Origin: Candidatus Poribacteria bacterium
GTDB taxonomy: Bacteria > Poribacteria > WGA-4E > WGA-3G
NCBI GenBank assembly: GCA_022825825.1
Contig: JAJDWA010000071.1
Coordinates: forward strand, 44,398-108,397
Length of the DNA: 64,000 nucleotides
Direction of reading: 5' to 3'
Shown: in pieces, positions 20,553 to 30,385 of the stretch
Layout of the letters: the number at the start of each line of letters is the position of its first letter
How positions within the stretch are numbered: the stretch's first letter is position 1
Translations under genes and position numbers: made by a program
Notes under the pieces: generated by a model
What the model was told of the DNA's origin: nothing
The model's input: the letters and a program-made list of their open reading frames with translations, nothing else
Database searches by the model: none

Positions 20553-21835
20553 ATATAAAGTCAACTTCACCTTTAGATACTAAAATGCCAGAGGTATTAG
20601 GCGTTGTTCAGGCGCGAGGGGGATCAAAAGGTATTCCAGGCAAAAACATACGAAACCTTGGCGGGTACCCGTTGATCGCATATAGCATCGCTTCCGCACT
20701 TGCATCAGAATCAGTCACGCGGCTCATAATTTCTACTGATGATAATGAAATCGCTGAAGTTGCCAGAGTTTATGGTGCTGAAGTGCCGTTTATGCGCCCA
20801 GATGAGTTGGCAACTGATGACGCTCAAGATTTTCCGCTGTTTGAACATGCGCTCACATGGCTTAAGAGTAATGAAAACTATGTGCCACAAATCATTGTTC
20901 AACTACGTCCGACATCGCCGCTGCGTCCGAAAGGTTCAATTGATACAGCAGTTAAATTGCTATCGGAGGATAGCCAGGCTGATTGTGTTCGTACTGTGAT
21001 CCCATCTCAACAGAACCCTTACAAAATGTGGCGGGCAGACAAAAAATATCTCAACCCATTATTAGGGGATGAGTTTCCTGAACCCTATAATATGCCGCGC
21101 CAGAAATTACCGAAAACCTATTGGCAGACAGGGCACCTTGACGTGATTCGCTACGAAACTATCGCTGAAAAAAACTCACTCACAGGTGAGCGCGTTCTAC
21201 CCCTAATAATTGAACCGAAATACTGCACTGATATTGATACCCTGGAAGATTGGGAACACGCAGAGTGGAAGTTATCCCGCAACAACCTTGATATAGATTT
21301 TCCAAAAGAGAGTGTTCAAAACAGACAATCAACAAACAGTCTAAAAAACATAATTCCATCTAAACCTGCTTTAGTTGTTCTGGATTTTGATGGCGTCCTA
21401 ACTGACAATCGGGTTTGGGTATCAGAATCAGGCGAGGAATCCGTTGCATGTAATAGAAGTGATGGTATGGGATTATCCATGCTACGAAAAAGCGGTGTAC
21501 AGGTCGTCGTCCTTTCCACTGAGCGGAATCCTGTTGTTGCCGCACGATGTAAAAAACTCAATCTTCCATGTGATCAGGGGATTGATGATAAACGCTCGGC
21601 ACTATTGAGATTGACAAAAAAATATGATGTAAATATGGATGATGTTGTTTATATCGGAAACGATGTGAATGATTTAGAATGTATCCGAATAGTTGGATGT
21701 GGTATCGCTGTTGCCGATGCACACCCATCTGTTCTTAAAGCAGCGGATGTTATTCTTACCAATCGTGGTGGGTTTGGCGCGGTTCGCGAATTTTGTGATA
21801 TATTATTAAAACCACATTCATCAACACTAAAATAG
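20537..21835 (+). CDS. Bifunctional acylneuraminate cytidylyltransferase / KdsC-like HAD phosphatase
   Basis: VVQARGGSKGIPGKNIRNLGGYPLIAYSI (NeuA); C-terminal LDFDGVLTDNRV...LSTERNP...YIGNDVNDLEC (HAD). Confidence 0.93.
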   Translation: MDGMVDIKSTSPLDTKMPEVLGVVQARGGSKGIPGKNIRNLGGYPLIAYSIASALASESVTRLIISTDDNEIAEVARVYGAEVPFMRPDELATDDAQDFPLFEHALTWLKSNENYVPQIIVQLRPTSPLRPKGSIDTAVKLLSEDSQADCVRTVIPSQQNPYKMWRADKKYLNPLLGDEFPEPYNMPRQKLPKTYWQTGHLDVIRYETIAEKNSLTGERVLPLIIEPKYCTDIDTLEDWEHAEWKLSRNNLDIDFPKESVQNRQSTNSLKNIIPSKPALVVLDFDGVLTDNRVWVSESGEESVACNRSDGMGLSMLRKSGVQVVVLSTERNPVVAARCKKLNLPCDQGIDDKRSALLRLTKKYDVNMDDVVYIGNDVNDLECIRIVGCGIAVADAHPSVLKAADVILTNRGGFGAVREFCDILLKPHSSTLK

Positions 21836-21851
21836 ACATAAGGAGAAAAAC

Positions 21852-22736
21852 ATGCCTCGCGTTGTTCAAATAGGAGAAAAACTTGTCGGTATGGGACAAC
21901 CTGTTTATATTGTAGCGGAGATCGGAATCAACCACAATGGTGATGTTGATACGGCAAAGTCCTTAATAGATGCTGCTGTCAAGTCAGGATGTGATGCTGT
22001 CAAGTTTCAAAAACGAACACCTGAGATATGCGTTCCTACCGAACAGCGAGACCAGATGCGTAAGACTCCCTGGGGATACATCAGCTACATGGATTATAGA
22101 TACAAAGTGGAATTTGGCATCAACGAATATACAGAGATAGATAATTATTGTCGTGAGAAAAATATAACTTGGTTCGCTTCCTGTTGGGATGAGCCTTCTG
22201 TGGATTTTATTGAACAATTTAATCCACCATGCTATAAAATACCATCGGCAGCGTTAACTGATGCTGAATTGCTAAAATATCATCGATCGACGAACCGCAT
22301 GTTGATTTTGTCTACAGGAATGTCTACACTTGACCAAATCAAAGCAGCTGTAGAACTCATTGGACAAGACGATTTAATTCTTCTACACTGTAATGGCACA
22401 TATCCATGTCCCCCAGACCAATTAAATTTACGGACAATTACAACGCTTTCTAATATGTTCGACTGTCCAATAGGTTATTCAGGGCATGAGGTGGGGATCC
22501 CGACAACTCTCGCAGCAGTAACACTACACGCTTGTTTCGTTGAACGCCACATCACGTTAGATCGCGCAATGTGGGGAAGTGATCAAGGTGCATCGGTTGA
22601 ACCGCAAGGTTTTGATAGATTAGTTAAATATATCCGCACCGTTGAATCCTCTCTTGGTGATGGTGTTAAGCGGGTTTATCCAGGTGAAAAAACTGCTATG
22701 GAAAGATTAAGGAGGAAAAATACATTAATGTCCTAA
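21852..22736 (+). CDS. neuB: N-acetylneuraminate synthase family protein, short form lacking a SAF domain
   Basis: YIVAEIGINHNGDVDTAKSLIDAAVKSGCDAVKFQKR, GYSGHEVGI, ERHITLDRAMWGSDQGASVEP; ends at KRVYPGEKTAMERLRRKNTLMS. Confidence 0.88.
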   Translation: MPRVVQIGEKLVGMGQPVYIVAEIGINHNGDVDTAKSLIDAAVKSGCDAVKFQKRTPEICVPTEQRDQMRKTPWGYISYMDYRYKVEFGINEYTEIDNYCREKNITWFASCWDEPSVDFIEQFNPPCYKIPSAALTDAELLKYHRSTNRMLILSTGMSTLDQIKAAVELIGQDDLILLHCNGTYPCPPDQLNLRTITTLSNMFDCPIGYSGHEVGIPTTLAAVTLHACFVERHITLDRAMWGSDQGASVEPQGFDRLVKYIRTVESSLGDGVKRVYPGEKTAMERLRRKNTLMS

Positions 22737-22805
22737 CCATTTTTCTTGGTTCAATGGACAAAATGTAGTGTGTGCTCCACTTGCGCATACACAAATCAAT
22801 TACCT

Positions 22806-23345
22806 ATGCTAAGAGCATTTACAAACAGTGTTACCCGATGGGATACTTTATTGTTCCACCGAATTTTTGGTTGGGGTGATAAGCGATTTTTGAACCGTTC
22901 GTTCCGTTTAATCTCTTGGAGCGCAAACGGGTATCTGTATCCGTTTATTGCGATTTACGTTTTGTTCACATTTAATGCGACATTAAGTAAACCATTTTTG
23001 CTGTCAGCTGCTGTTGCGTTCCCAATAGAGAGAATACTTTATCATTTTCTTAAACAGTCGATGAAACGTGACCGTCCCTTTCAAAAAATTGATGATGTTC
23101 ACTTTCGAGTACGACCGCCAGATGAGTTCAGTTTTCCATCTGGACATACGGCTTCGGCTTTTCTTGTAATGACACTACTATCCAGTTTCTTTCATATTCC
23201 AATGTTACAGATTGGAATTTTTGTTTGGGCGGCGATGGTCGGTGTAGCGCGCGTATATCTCGGAGTACACTATCCGACTGATGTTCTCGCAGGGGCATTG
23301 CTTGGAATTTGCACTGCTGAGATAGGAATGTGGTTCGCGGGGTGA
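22806..23345 (+). CDS. PAP2 family phosphatase
   Basis: KRDRPFQ, FSFPSGHTASAF, RVYLGVHYPTDVLAG motifs. Confidence 0.92.
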   Translation: MLRAFTNSVTRWDTLLFHRIFGWGDKRFLNRSFRLISWSANGYLYPFIAIYVLFTFNATLSKPFLLSAAVAFPIERILYHFLKQSMKRDRPFQKIDDVHFRVRPPDEFSFPSGHTASAFLVMTLLSSFFHIPMLQIGIFVWAAMVGVARVYLGVHYPTDVLAGALLGICTAEIGMWFAG

Positions 23346-23351
23346 TTTTTT

Positions 23352-24365
23352 ATGAAAAAGAAGATTCTGTTTATGTGCGGTTCAATGAATATTACAACCC
23401 AAATGCAACAAATCGCTCAAGAGTTACCTGAATATGTAAAATTTTTCACCCCGTTTTATGCAGATGGATTCATCAAATTATTAAATAAACTTAAACTTGT
23501 AGAATTTACAATTGTCGGGGATAAACGGGCGGGGGAATGCTACCGTTACCTTGAAGCACAAAAACTTCCTATAGACTATGGTGGCACGCAGCATGATTAT
23601 GATTTAGTTGTCACTTGCAGTGACCTCGTAGTGCAAAAAAATATTAAAGACAAAAAACGTATTGTTGTCCAAGAAGGCATCACGGACCCAGAAAGATTTT
23701 CCTTCCATCTTGTAAAAACCTTTAAATTCCTTCCTAAATGGTTTGCTGGCACCTCTGCGAATGGCATTAGCAATGATTTCGACTACTACTGTGTCGCGGG
23801 TGAAGGCTATCGCGATCTATTCATTAAAAAAGGTGTGAAACCGGAAAAAATTCGTGTGACCGGTATACCGAATTTTGACAATTGTCAAAAATACTATGAT
23901 AACGATTTCCCACATAAAGGGTTTGTCCTGGTTTGTACCTCTGATCTACGGGAAAAATTCCGTTACGAAAATCGAAAAAAGTTCATCAAAAAAGCACTTG
24001 AAATTGCCAATGGTCGCCAGTTAATTTTCAAACTTCATCCCAACGAAAAGTTTGAACGGCGTACTGCTGAAATTAAAAAATGGGCACCCGATGCTCTCGT
24101 TTACACTTCTGGCAGTGCTGAAGAGATGATAGCTAACTCTGAAGCGTTGATTACAAGTTATTCATCAACGATCTATGTAGGCTTAGCACTTGGCAAAGAG
24201 GTCTATTCTGTTCTTGATATGGATGAACTCCGACAATTGACGCCTGTGCAAAACGGGTGTGCCGCACGGCATATTGCTGATGTTTGTCGTGAGTTAATCG
24301 GTGATACGCAAAACTTGGAAAAAGCTACTTCTTCAACGAAAAAACAGATGCCGGCACATGCCTAA
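23352..24365 (+). CDS. GT-B-like / CDP-glycerol-transferase-like protein
   Basis: RVTGIPNFDN, LIFKLHPNEKFERR, ALITSYSSTIYVGLALGKEVY; downstream of neuAB. Confidence 0.6.
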   Translation: MKKKILFMCGSMNITTQMQQIAQELPEYVKFFTPFYADGFIKLLNKLKLVEFTIVGDKRAGECYRYLEAQKLPIDYGGTQHDYDLVVTCSDLVVQKNIKDKKRIVVQEGITDPERFSFHLVKTFKFLPKWFAGTSANGISNDFDYYCVAGEGYRDLFIKKGVKPEKIRVTGIPNFDNCQKYYDNDFPHKGFVLVCTSDLREKFRYENRKKFIKKALEIANGRQLIFKLHPNEKFERRTAEIKKWAPDALVYTSGSAEEMIANSEALITSYSSTIYVGLALGKEVYSVLDMDELRQLTPVQNGCAARHIADVCRELIGDTQNLEKATSSTKKQMPAHA

Positions 24366-24639
24366 TCTGTAAAATATGTTTCAAGTCTATCTTACATATT
24401 GTAACGTTAGTTCAGTCCAAGTCTAATTTATCTTTTATTGCCCGCTTTTCCTCTCAAATAATACCAAATTAACAGGATTTATCTTGTTTTATTGGTGTCC
24501 TCTGCATTATACATTAATTCTGTGTATTATCTCTCTTGTGAGAGGGTTTATAACCCTGATTACTTTTGTAGGATCGATCACGCCCAAATGTTGAGAAAAA
24601 CTCGAAAACTGCATGGTTCTTGAAACGCTTCAAAAAGCA

Positions 24640-24668
24640 TTGACTTTCACAGAAAAATTAGGTACACT
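24640..24668 (+). promoter_or_regulatory. Sigma70-like promoter
   Basis: TTGACT-17 bp-TACACT upstream of CDS 24713. Confidence 0.45.
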
Positions 24669-24712
24669 TTAATAATAACCGTATAAAACTCAACTGAAAG
24701 GAATTACTTCAA

Positions 24713-25249
24713 ATGAGAAATAATCGTTCAAATCAAAAAAAGTTGGCTTTATGTGTATGTTGTATTTTCATTCTTAGTTTGACGATTCTACCTGCACAAG
24801 CAGCTCGTCGTTCACACGGTCTTGCTATAACCCTATTAGTATCTGGTGTAGGTTTGCAAGTTGGCAGTACGCTGATGCATACCTCAGCAGAAAGTCGGTA
24901 TGAAGAATATCTTTCCGCTACAATCCAAGCGGATATTCAAAGCCAAAAAAGCGACGTGGTTGCAAGAGAAAACGCCAGCGTTATTATGTCTCGTGTCGGA
25001 TACGGATGTATAGGTCTTGCTGTCCTCCTCTCCATCTTTAACCAGTTCGGCAACGCTTCAATCGAAACTACGCCATTAACACAAACACATAATAATGCCA
25101 AATTCAACACACAATATCCAATTAACTTTACGGCATCATCAATATTATCAGGTAGCGGGTTTTTGGGTGAGTCGCAAATGTACAGTTTTCGACCACACTA
25201 TGATTTCCAAAAACAACGAGCAAGCCTACAATTTATACACCGTTTCTAA
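24713..25249 (+). CDS. Hypothetical membrane/secreted protein
   Basis: 178 aa, signal peptide, hydrophobic segments. Confidence 0.65.
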   Translation: MRNNRSNQKKLALCVCCIFILSLTILPAQAARRSHGLAITLLVSGVGLQVGSTLMHTSAESRYEEYLSATIQADIQSQKSDVVARENASVIMSRVGYGCIGLAVLLSIFNQFGNASIETTPLTQTHNNAKFNTQYPINFTASSILSGSGFLGESQMYSFRPHYDFQKQRASLQFIHRF

Positions 25250-25336
25250 AACATCTTATCTTATTGTCCAATAGGCATGTCGTATACGCCATATTCGGTA
25301 ATATGAGATAGATAGTCATTTTCGGGGAGAAAATAG

Positions 25337-26479
25337 ATGTATTCATTTCACAGTTTTTTTAGAACGCAATCACGCCGTTTTTTGTTAGGAACAGCATCAA
25401 CGCTCTGTTTGCCACTGTTTCTAACAATTATACTATTTGCAGGATGTACTAACAGCGAGGATTTCGCAAACCCACTCGACTCAGAAAATTTGCGTACAGC
25501 CGGGTCTCCGAAAGGACTCACGCTTTACCCGGGGGACCAACAAGTCCGTGTAACATGGACAGATGCTGGACAAGAAGGTATCAAAACTTACCGAATCTAT
25601 CGGCGTTCAACAGCCAATTCAGAGGAACCTTTTGAATTAGTTGGAACGGTCGACGCGCCAGCAAGTGAGTTTGTAGATACCCAAAATATCGAAAATGATC
25701 GCCGAGATGCACAAGGTAGACCTCTCGCTTACGAATACCGCATCTCATACATTGATATAAACGATGTTGAAACCCCAGACCCAGATAACCCGCCAAGTGT
25801 TACAGAAGACCCTGTCCGCGTCTGGCAAACAGTTACTGGCATACCAAGTGTTCCTCCGCCTGCTCCTGTTGTTACAATTGGTGCCCAAACAGACCTCACC
25901 GTCAAACTATTCTGGGAAAACTATGATTTCCCACACGATTTTTCTCTTTTTCGCGTTTACATAGCAAAAGATGATGGCACAGCCAAACAACTTGCTTTTA
26001 GACGTGTTGAAGAGGTAAAGCGAGATCAACTCTATTACTTTGACGTCGTTTTTCAGAAAGATGGAGAAGCCAAAGTTTATCGTGTTGCGGCTGTTGACGA
26101 GTTTGGCGTAGAAGCCATTACGACTATTAGTGCTACCTCTCCACATTTGCCACCCGCCCCACCCCAAAATGTTACGGTTATTTACGCACGTCGATCGTTT
26201 TTTAACTTAAAGTACGATGTCCAAATCTCTTGGGATGCTAATACCGAGAGGGACCTTGCAGGATACCAAATCTATACAAAAGATGCAGACGGAAATTTAC
26301 TGCCGCGCCAGAAAGCTGGGCGAAGAGATACAGGTTTGATCATTCCTGGCGAAGACCCAGTCGTAATTGATCAGCAAGCATTTTTTAGAGATTACTTCAT
26401 CACCGCATTTGACGATACGCCTGGACCCGATGGAAAGCGGGACGAAAGCGAGTTGGCTGAAGCAATGCCTCTACAATAA
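25337..26479 (+). CDS. Lipoprotein with fibronectin type III-like domains
   Basis: ILFAGCTNSED lipobox; GLTLYPGDQQVRVTWTDAGQEGIKTYRIYRRS, VQISWDANTERDLAGYQIYTKD. Confidence 0.82.
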   Translation: MYSFHSFFRTQSRRFLLGTASTLCLPLFLTIILFAGCTNSEDFANPLDSENLRTAGSPKGLTLYPGDQQVRVTWTDAGQEGIKTYRIYRRSTANSEEPFELVGTVDAPASEFVDTQNIENDRRDAQGRPLAYEYRISYIDINDVETPDPDNPPSVTEDPVRVWQTVTGIPSVPPPAPVVTIGAQTDLTVKLFWENYDFPHDFSLFRVYIAKDDGTAKQLAFRRVEEVKRDQLYYFDVVFQKDGEAKVYRVAAVDEFGVEAITTISATSPHLPPAPPQNVTVIYARRSFFNLKYDVQISWDANTERDLAGYQIYTKDADGNLLPRQKAGRRDTGLIIPGEDPVVIDQQAFFRDYFITAFDDTPGPDGKRDESELAEAMPLQ

Positions 26480-26513
26480 CACTTTCATTAAACAAGAACC
26501 AAAAGGAAAAATT

Positions 26514-27455
26514 ATGCACTTTAAAAACCGAATCACTATTGGAATCATTTTAGTTGTCTTCGGAATTAACTTTCCGAGTTTCGCACAAACGCCATCCATT
26601 TCACAACTTGTAACTGTTCAAACTGCTGAACCGATAGGTAAAGGCGGTTCTGTCACATCCTTCGGTTTGTTCCAACATGCCAAAAAGGAATTACTTCCTG
26701 AACACAGCCAGAATGTCGTCATCGGTGGATTTGAAGAATCCCACCGTGTCACACTCGAAATTGAAACATTCGTCATACCCGTCAGGTTTACTTACGGCTT
26801 AAGCGATCACCTCGATTTGCAGTTAGGGGCTACCCTCTCAACAGGCGGTGTCCACAAAGTCGTTCACGATTTCTACAACACTGGAGACCCAGAGCTCAAC
26901 TCAAAACGAGTTTACGACCAACCGTTCTATGAAGGACTTATCGGACTCAAATATAACATCAAACCTGAAAAAAATGATGGGTTTCCAAGTATTTCAGTCG
27001 GAAGCGATTTCTATTCCGGGTTCACCGCAGATGACCGACTCAATTCTAATAACGATTTCCTTGATAACAGTCCTATTGATGGTTTTCCTTTTGTTGGTAT
27101 CAACACCTATTTTGTTGGCACACAAAAATTTGGTAAGAGTTTTAAAGTTCACGCGGGTGCCGGCATCTTCCTATCTTCAAAATCACTCAGAACGACTGAT
27201 TTTTTTACACTCAATTGGCAGGTTGGTGGTGAAGTTGCCATTTCAGATAGCATGTGGTTCGCAGCTGATTTCTCGCGTGAACTCCAGCATGTAGGAGTCA
27301 ACTTTTCCAGTGTACTTGGACTCGCATTCCGGTATGAAGTTTCCAACACATTAGCATTCCAAATTGGAATTAACAACCTGCCTGGATTTCAGTTCAGTCT
27401 AACTTTAGGTGGCGAAAAAGCACAAGAAATGGAAGACAATAAATTGCTTTTTTAA
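26514..27455 (+). CDS. Predicted outer-membrane beta-barrel protein
   Basis: Signal peptide MHFKNRITIGIILVVFGINFPSFAQ; alternating beta pattern; start moved from 26367. Confidence 0.65.
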   Translation: MHFKNRITIGIILVVFGINFPSFAQTPSISQLVTVQTAEPIGKGGSVTSFGLFQHAKKELLPEHSQNVVIGGFEESHRVTLEIETFVIPVRFTYGLSDHLDLQLGATLSTGGVHKVVHDFYNTGDPELNSKRVYDQPFYEGLIGLKYNIKPEKNDGFPSISVGSDFYSGFTADDRLNSNNDFLDNSPIDGFPFVGINTYFVGTQKFGKSFKVHAGAGIFLSSKSLRTTDFFTLNWQVGGEVAISDSMWFAADFSRELQHVGVNFSSVLGLAFRYEVSNTLAFQIGINNLPGFQFSLTLGGEKAQEMEDNKLLF

Positions 27456-27541
27456 GTTCTTCCTGAGTGTAGCAATCCAAACATCTAATTCGCTGTAAGG
27501 CGAGGTTCTGTGCCCAGCAGTGATGTAAAATAAGATTATAA

Positions 27542-27991
27542 ATGAGAGCAGTAATCCAACGCGTCCAATCAGCAAGCGTCCGAGTTGACGGTGAACTCGT
27601 TTCTGAAATAGAAGCGGGATTGCTTGTATTTCTTGGTATTGCACACAACGATACTGAAACAGAATTGGAATATATCGCTAACAAGGTTGCCAATTTGCGT
27701 ATCTTTGAAGACGCGGATGGCAAAATGAACTGTTCGCTACTTGACATCGGAGGCGAAGCCCTCGTTGTATCACAATTCACCCTCTACGGAGATTGCCGCA
27801 AAGGACGACGTCCAAGTTTTATTGATGCAGCACGTCCTGAAGTCGCAAACGCACTTTATGAGCAGTTTATCACAGCCTTAAAGCAACTGAATATTCCAAC
27901 ACAAGGCGGCACCTTCCAAGCCATGATGGACGTGCAACTCATAAATGACGGTCCCGTCACCATTCTATTGGATAGCGACAAACAATTTTGA
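27542..27991 (+). CDS. dtd: D-aminoacyl-tRNA deacylase
   Basis: [18 protein letters not shown]...[19 protein letters not shown]...[23 protein letters not shown]. Confidence 0.97.
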   Translation: MRAVIQRVQSASVRVDGELVSEIEAGLLVFLGIAHNDTETELEYIANKVANLRIFEDADGKMNCSLLDIGGEALVVSQFTLYGDCRKGRRPSFIDAARPEVANALYEQFITALKQLNIPTQGGTFQAMMDVQLINDGPVTILLDSDKQF

Positions 27992-27997
27992 ATCAAA

Positions 27998-28777
27998 ATG
28001 AAACATTCAGAATATATTGATACCATCAAACAAGGTGACTGCATTGAATTGATGTCTGAAATGTCATCTGAATGTGTTGATCTTGTCATAACGGATCCGC
28101 CCTTTGCTATTGATTTCAAAGCAACTCGGCACAACTACAACCGCGAAGGAAGCCGCGTTCTGAAAGGTTACAATGAAATTGAGGGGAGTGACTATCTCGC
28201 CTTTACGCTTCAATGGTTGTCGGAAGCAACAAGAGTTTTAAAAGATTCTGGCAGCATGTATATCTTTTCGGGTTGGAATTACCTAAAAGATATTTTGATA
28301 GCAATTGATGAATGCAAACTGACTACGGTTAATCATCTGATTTGGAAATATCAATTTGGGGTTGTTACCAAACGTAAGTATGTGACATCTCATTATCACT
28401 GCCTTTTCTTATGTAAAAATGACAAAAAACGCCAATTTTACCCATATTGCCGTTTTGATAAAGAAGCAAAGACAGAAAACGGTGGATCTGCACACTACAA
28501 AGACAAGGAAGATGTCTGGGAAATCAAGAGAGAATATTGGCAAGGTGCCATAAAAACACCAACAAAATTACCAGCTGAAATCATTGAAAAAATCCTTGAT
28601 TATTCAAGCCAAAAAGGTGATGTTGTTTTAGATCCGTTTTTAGGTTCTGGGCAAGTTGCTGTTGTCAGCAAAATGAAGGATCGGCACTACATAGGGTTTG
28701 AAATTGTGCCAGCATATTATGAATTTGCACGTGACCGCCTCGAGTCGGGGAAATACCTAATCAAGAAAACGGCATGA
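27998..28777 (+). CDS. Site-specific DNA-methyltransferase (adenine/cytosine-N4)
   Basis: DLVITDPPFAIDF catalytic motif; VVLDPFLGSGQVAVVSK SAM motif. Confidence 0.92.
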   Translation: MKHSEYIDTIKQGDCIELMSEMSSECVDLVITDPPFAIDFKATRHNYNREGSRVLKGYNEIEGSDYLAFTLQWLSEATRVLKDSGSMYIFSGWNYLKDILIAIDECKLTTVNHLIWKYQFGVVTKRKYVTSHYHCLFLCKNDKKRQFYPYCRFDKEAKTENGGSAHYKDKEDVWEIKREYWQGAIKTPTKLPAEIIEKILDYSSQKGDVVLDPFLGSGQVAVVSKMKDRHYIGFEIVPAYYEFARDRLESGKYLIKKTA

Positions 28778-28921
28778 ACTGAAAGGGAGGGAATCAGCAA
28801 ATATGAAGTAAACCGAATAAACAGAGAGGCAATGTCGCGAAGACGTAAAATGGAGTTTGTTTTATAGGTCTCCAGTACTTGCACGATTAGCAGAACACAT
28901 ATCTGAAAATGGTTTGAAATC

Positions 28922-29725
28922 CTATAGTGCATTGATCTTCTCTTGCAAAAATTTCACACAATAAGGCACCTGCTCTTCCGAAAGTCCATGCAGTACTACC
29001 GCCCCCTCATAGCCACAAGCCTTCAGCAAACCGAGATATTGATCGTAATCCAACAATCCTGTGCCTGCAGCGAGATGCCCAGCGTGTCCATCCCTATCTA
29101 AATCCTTCGCGTGTGCAAGGGCAATATCATCACCAAGCAACGCAAACGCCTCGTCAAGAATTTCACGCATCTTTGGCAACTCACCTTTGTGGAAGATATT
29201 CGCTCCGTCCATACATACCTTTAGGTAAGGGGATTGCATCTCATCAAGCAAACGGCGCGCTTTTTGTGCTGAGTCAATTACGTTTGACACTTCCGGTTCA
29301 AAAGCCAAAATCACCTTGTATTCCTCAGCAACCACTAACGTCTTTTCCATAGATTCAACAAGGTCTTTCCATGCAGACGCTGTATTATTATCAGGATGAG
29401 CACGCCACATACTATGTGGATCGCGAGAACCCGTGCAGAGGGTTATTACAGATGCGTTAAGGGTTTCACACTGCTCAGCAACAAAACGTAACATACGCAA
29501 TCCAGCGTGACGTTTCTCAACATCAGGGTCAATCATATTGTAAGTGCCAGAAAGCGCTGAGATCATAATTTTTCGAGCCGCCAACTCCTTACGAATGTCT
29601 GCAAGTGATGGTGTACCAGCAGAAACATGGTATTGTAAGTAGCGGATACCGTGCGCTGCCACAGCATCAAGCGTCTCTGTTAACGTTCCCCGTCGAATTG
29701 TTCCCTCCATCAAACCTATTTGCAT
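28922..29725 (-). CDS. Sugar phosphate isomerase/epimerase (TIM barrel)
   Basis: ILAFEPEVSNVIDSAQKARRLLDEM...VCMDGANIF...AHAKDLDRDGHAGHLAAGTGLLDY. Confidence 0.87.
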   Translation of the reverse strand: MQIGLMEGTIRRGTLTETLDAVAAHGIRYLQYHVSAGTPSLADIRKELAARKIMISALSGTYNMIDPDVEKRHAGLRMLRFVAEQCETLNASVITLCTGSRDPHSMWRAHPDNNTASAWKDLVESMEKTLVVAEEYKVILAFEPEVSNVIDSAQKARRLLDEMQSPYLKVCMDGANIFHKGELPKMREILDEAFALLGDDIALAHAKDLDRDGHAGHLAAGTGLLDYDQYLGLLKACGYEGAVVLHGLSEEQVPYCVKFLQEKINAL

Positions 29726-29846
29726 GAGTTGTTCCTATAATTATCAGGACTTACGCACAAATGGACTAACACAAACTTGGAAATTCGAAAATCTGGGTTC
29801 AGACAAATAAAGCGCGCCGATAAGAAAGAGGGGCGTATTCAGTGAA

Positions 29847-30362
29847 TCAACGACCAACTTCCCATGCCAAATGTTGCAGTTCTGGTCCGATGAGTTTTTC
29901 CCATGCTAACCGCACAGCAGCATTTGAGCCCGGTGTAGAGATAACCACCTTTCCGCGATAGACTCCCGCTGTCGCGCGTGATAGCATTGCAGCAGCACCA
30001 ACTTGATCGTAACTAAACATCCGAAAGAGTTCGCCAAACCCCGGTAACGTCTTTTCTAATTTGCGATTAAGCACGTCAAAAGTAGTATCTCGCGGTGCGA
30101 TTCCAGTACCACCGTTGAATAAAATGATCTGTGCATCGGTTCCTGCCATCTTATCTAATAGATCAGAAACTTGGTCAGGTTCGTCTTTTATAATCTGATA
30201 GGCAATTACGCTGTTTCCTTCTGCCTCAAGTTGTTCGCGTAGAAACGCAGCATTTGTGTCTGTTTCTGGTGTGCGTGAATCACTTACTGTAACTATGGCA
30301 ACCGACACGGGGCCCTCTTCTGCTGCAATCTCCCGATGTTGTTGCGTGCTTGTTGATGTCAT
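29847..30362 (-). CDS. MoaB/Mog-type molybdenum cofactor biosynthesis protein
   Basis: [53 protein letters not shown]. Confidence 0.93.
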   Translation of the reverse strand: MTSTSTQQHREIAAEEGPVSVAIVTVSDSRTPETDTNAAFLREQLEAEGNSVIAYQIIKDEPDQVSDLLDKMAGTDAQIILFNGGTGIAPRDTTFDVLNRKLEKTLPGFGELFRMFSYDQVGAAAMLSRATAGVYRGKVVISTPGSNAAVRLAWEKLIGPELQHLAWEVGR

Positions 30363-30385
30363 TATAAATTACCTCTTTTGTCAAG

